This document shows, piece by piece, positions 61,671 to 64,000 of a stretch of 64,000 bases of DNA. Location: assembly GCA_028671895.1 (NCBI GenBank), contig CM053800.1, positions 16,823,886-16,887,885 on the forward strand. Reading direction: 5' to 3'. The number at the start of each line of letters is the position of its first letter. Position 1 is the first letter of the stretch. Below the pieces are notes generated by a model. It was not told where the DNA came from and made no database searches. It saw nothing but the letters and a program-made list of their open reading frames with translations. Source of the DNA: Oenanthe sinensis (lineage: Eukaryota; Streptophyta; Magnoliopsida; Apiales; Apiaceae). Both the position numbers and the translations under genes were made by a program.

Positions 61671-61679
61671 AGTGGGAGA
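61671..61679 (+). other. Polypurine tract of right B unit
   Basis: AGTGGGAGA, one base before the LTR start TGTTAG. Confidence 0.87.
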
Positions 61680-61680
61680 T

Positions 61681-63222
61681 TGTTAGTAATTGTGCTCTAG
61701 AGACAATACTTTTTATATTTTAAGGAAAATATTTATTATTAAGGATTATGTTTTATTGATTATTATTTATTTATTATGTTTTGTTTACTGCGTAATAAAT
61801 TGAAAGCATAGTAAATGTCCTTGAAATTTTGATACGTATTCTATATCTTTAAGTATGTGACTTAAAAATGAGATTATATGAATAGTATCTTATTCCTAAA
61901 ATTCCCTAGTCGAGTATTATTATTTAAGGACAATAATAATGCACAAAGACTAGTATGTTTCTTGACAGATGACCACATCTCATTAGTCATAGATATGGGG
62001 ATACTAAAGTCAAGAACATAAGTGCATGTCTCAATGTATGACACTGGAATGACCCGCTGTGAGATTCTACATGTTAAGTAAGTGTCATAAGTAATTCTCA
62101 CTGTGATAATGGTGTAATGATCCTTAGACCTGAAATCATTATATTTCTATACGAGAATTAATATACTTTGATTACATTAAAAGTTACCTTGGACCGGGTG
62201 ATGATAAATGTGGACATTGGGTATATTATGAATCGTATGAGAAATATGAATGATCTAGATGGGATTTAATCCTCCTAATTTTAGGAGTGATATTATTGGC
62301 CTCTTGTTTGAGTAAGACTATGAAATGCACGGCCGTGCTCAAATGTTGATTTGATTTTAATAGTCTACTCATCGATCAAGAAAATAAAGATTAAATTATG
62401 AAGAGGATGACACGAGACATGCCTTGAGTTTAATCTATAATATCAAGATTAAAGGGATAATATTACATGGAACATTATTCACGAAAGGCTTAATCGAATC
62501 ACCGATTTATTATTATTACTTGGGTAGCAATAATGTATTACTAGATGCCGCTTATTGTTTACAATTTTAATTAGATATTAAAATTGTTGCCAACGTAATA
62601 ATAACCTATAGGGTCACACACAAAGAACGCTTGAAGGAGAAATAATTTAAATTATGAATTTAAATTAAATAAGTAATTTATTTTATTTATGATATTAATT
62701 AAGTATGACTTAATTAATTATATAAATAGAATAAATGAATTACTTAAACTAATTCCAAAATTAATAATTAATTAATTAAGTGAGACTTAATTAAATAATT
62801 TAGAATTTTGGATTAGTATTAATTATAATTGGATTATAATTAGAAAACTTATTCCTCTCTCTATATAATCTCTTTATGGGCTGATTTAATAAGAGAGAGA
62901 TTTTACAAAACCCTAGCCGCCCTGAGAGAGGAGGAAGATAGAGAGAGAAGAAGTTTTCGGGTGCTAGTACACATCAATCCTTCATGAAAAGTGTTCGTGT
63001 GGATACCGTAGAGCGTAGATCGCGAGAGCGGGATACGTGGTGATTAAACAAGCTTTGGACCTCCATTAATCTTCCATTAATGAACTGTTAAAGCTTCTAA
63101 AGGTATTTATTCTTTATCTCCGAATTAAATCTTTTGTTTTCGCATGGATCCTGCGGAGGGTTTCGCTATTTTGATTTATTTTTCGCGTTTATTCCGCTGC
63201 GTTTGTGTCATGAAACCCTTCA
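61681..63222 (+). repeat. 3' LTR of right B unit (1,542 bp), complete
   Basis: TGTTAGTAATTG to ACCCTTCA. Hairpins ATTAATTAAGT/ACTTAATTAAT (62694-62704, 62708-62718) and TTAATTAAGT/ACTTAATTAA (62772-62781, 62785-62794). TATATAA at 62862-62868. U5 pair AGGGTTTC (63157-63164) with GAAACCCT (63212-63219). It differs by about 3% from 54276-55818 over the first 430 bp (13 differences counted). Confidence 0.94.
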
Positions 63223-64000
63223 GGATCACCACACAAGGTAAAGAATCTAAGGAGTGATAATGGAACAGAATTTAAGAATTCTGCAATGGAGGAGTTCTGC
63301 TCAACAAAAGGAATCATTCAACAATTTTCAGCGCCAGGTACACCTCTAGAAAATGGTGTAGTTGAGAGAAAGAACTGAACTCTCATTGAGGTTGCCAGAA
63401 CAATGTTTGAACGAGCAAACCTACCTACTAATTTTTGGGCAGAAGCTGTGAATACTACATACATTACTCAGAATTGTACTTTGATAAATAAACATGGAAT
63501 GACTCCATATGAAACAATGAAGGGAAAGAAGCCAAATGTGAAATACTTTCACATATTTGGAAACAAGTGTTTTATTCTCGAAACCCATCCTGAACAATTG
63601 AAGAAGTTTGAACTCAAAGCAGATGAAGCCATTTTTGTTAGATATGCAACAACTTCTAAAACCTCTTCAAGGGCATTCAAAGTGTTTAATCTAAGGACCA
63701 GGGCAGTCATGGAATCTATTAATGTATCTTTTGATAAAGGAAAAATAACAGAGTTACATGATAAAGATGCTCAGGAGTCTCTGAGTTTTGAAAATGAATT
63801 GCAGAACACAAATTCTGATGGGCTAAACTCTGATGAGATAAACACTGATGAGGTCAACTCTGATGAGATAAACACTAATTCCTTAAACTCTGATTGAGAC
63901 ATAATTGAAACAGAAATTGAAGATTTTGCACATGTTGAGGGGGAGCAACATCAATCATTTAATGATATTGGAGAACAAACCTCAATTATTAAAATATCAG
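63223..64000 (+). pseudogene. Integrase part of element E2 (continues beyond window)
   Basis: Resumes at LRSDNGTEF of the integrase core. It keeps the second Asp and the Glu of VVERKN but has a stop right after it (~63376). A long open stretch 63403-63897 covers the integrase C-terminal region (NFWAEAVN, KYFHIFGNKCF) and an acidic spacer repeating NSDE/NTDE, ending in TGA at 63895. This is the same family as E1/E2 because the AACTCTGATGA motif is repeated. RT should follow beyond 64000. Confidence 0.85.

Larger units (their letters stand above)
47257..63222. mobile_element. Inverted pair of defective family-B copia elements (~16 kb)
   Basis: Left unit, minus strand: truncated LTR 47257-48604, internal region 48605-54275, full LTR 54276-55818. 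Right unit, plus strand: LTR 3' fragment 55819-56009, internal region 56010-61680, full LTR 61681-63222. The two internal regions are the same length to within a few bases and ~1-2% diverged in the stretches compared. The truncated left LTR lacks exactly the part that begins the right unit (two bases, GG, unaccounted for). Flipping the left unit would restore LTR-INT-LTR-INT-LTR. No TSD is visible at the outer borders. Confidence 0.88.

Noticed and set aside
47257..63222. Two independent opposite insertions of B
   Set aside because: Would not explain shared lesions or why the truncated LTR and the LTR fragment are complementary to within two bases.

Overview
This 64-kb window looks like a retrotransposon graveyard from the nuclear genome of a plant, probably a eudicot with a repeat-rich genome. 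The base composition is AT-rich, and almost every recognisable block is an LTR retrotransposon or a piece of one. I see no intact host gene, rRNA, tRNA, CRISPR array or bacterial-type operon. Every long reading frame is a decayed retroelement frame.

Layout. (1) 1-4545: a very long Ty3/gypsy LTR of Tekay/Del chromovirus type, + strand. (2) 4546-33588: a Russian-doll nest of Ty1/copia elements read from the inside out. Element A (4546-12916) is almost complete and sits in an LTR of family B (12917-13889). That LTR sits in SIRE-like element C (13890-24780), which sits in SIRE-like element D (24781-33588). Only the right halves of B, C and D survive; their left halves and the first ~620 bp of A's 5' LTR are lost at a breakpoint at 4545/4546. 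(3) 33589-35793: a CACTA-like insertion and the 3' part of a fourth SIRE-like LTR (G) with its primer binding site. (4) 35794-41179: fragments of a chromovirus LTR, mostly minus strand, carrying a clean solo copia LTR (36033-37548, TSD GAAAT) and ending in a decayed chromodomain. (5) 41180-47256: two related SIRE-like elements, E1 and E2, separated by repeats and an LTR remnant. (6) 47257-63222: two copies of a defective family-B copia element, head to head, forming an inverted repeat with ~7.2-kb arms and a ~1.35-kb centre, embedded in E2. (7) 63223-64000: E2 resumes in integrase.

How the parts worked. A and B encode one gag-protease-integrase-RT-RNase H polyprotein between ~1.55-kb LTRs, with a ~1.9-2.2-kb untranslated leader and a PBS matching the 3' end of initiator tRNA-Met. 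C and D have the same pol order but carry a further very long reading frame (about 4.0 and 4.9 kb) after RNase H, where SIRE elements carry their extra ORF. All copies are inactivated. A is the least damaged: three in-frame stops, one frameshift, LTRs ~1.5% diverged.

Most notable observations: (a) an inverted repeat at the 3' end of the LTR whose arms covary between three copia LTR families, suggesting a conserved RNA stem next to the PBS; (b) each SIRE-like family carries its own short motif, repeated in its LTR and, where coding sequence is present, in its coding spacers; (c) the inverted B pair, best explained as an LTR-INT-LTR-INT-LTR tandem whose first unit flipped at a breakpoint inside the middle LTR; (d) very large, mutually homologous downstream ORFs in C and D; (e) recurrent nonsense changes at conserved Trp codons.
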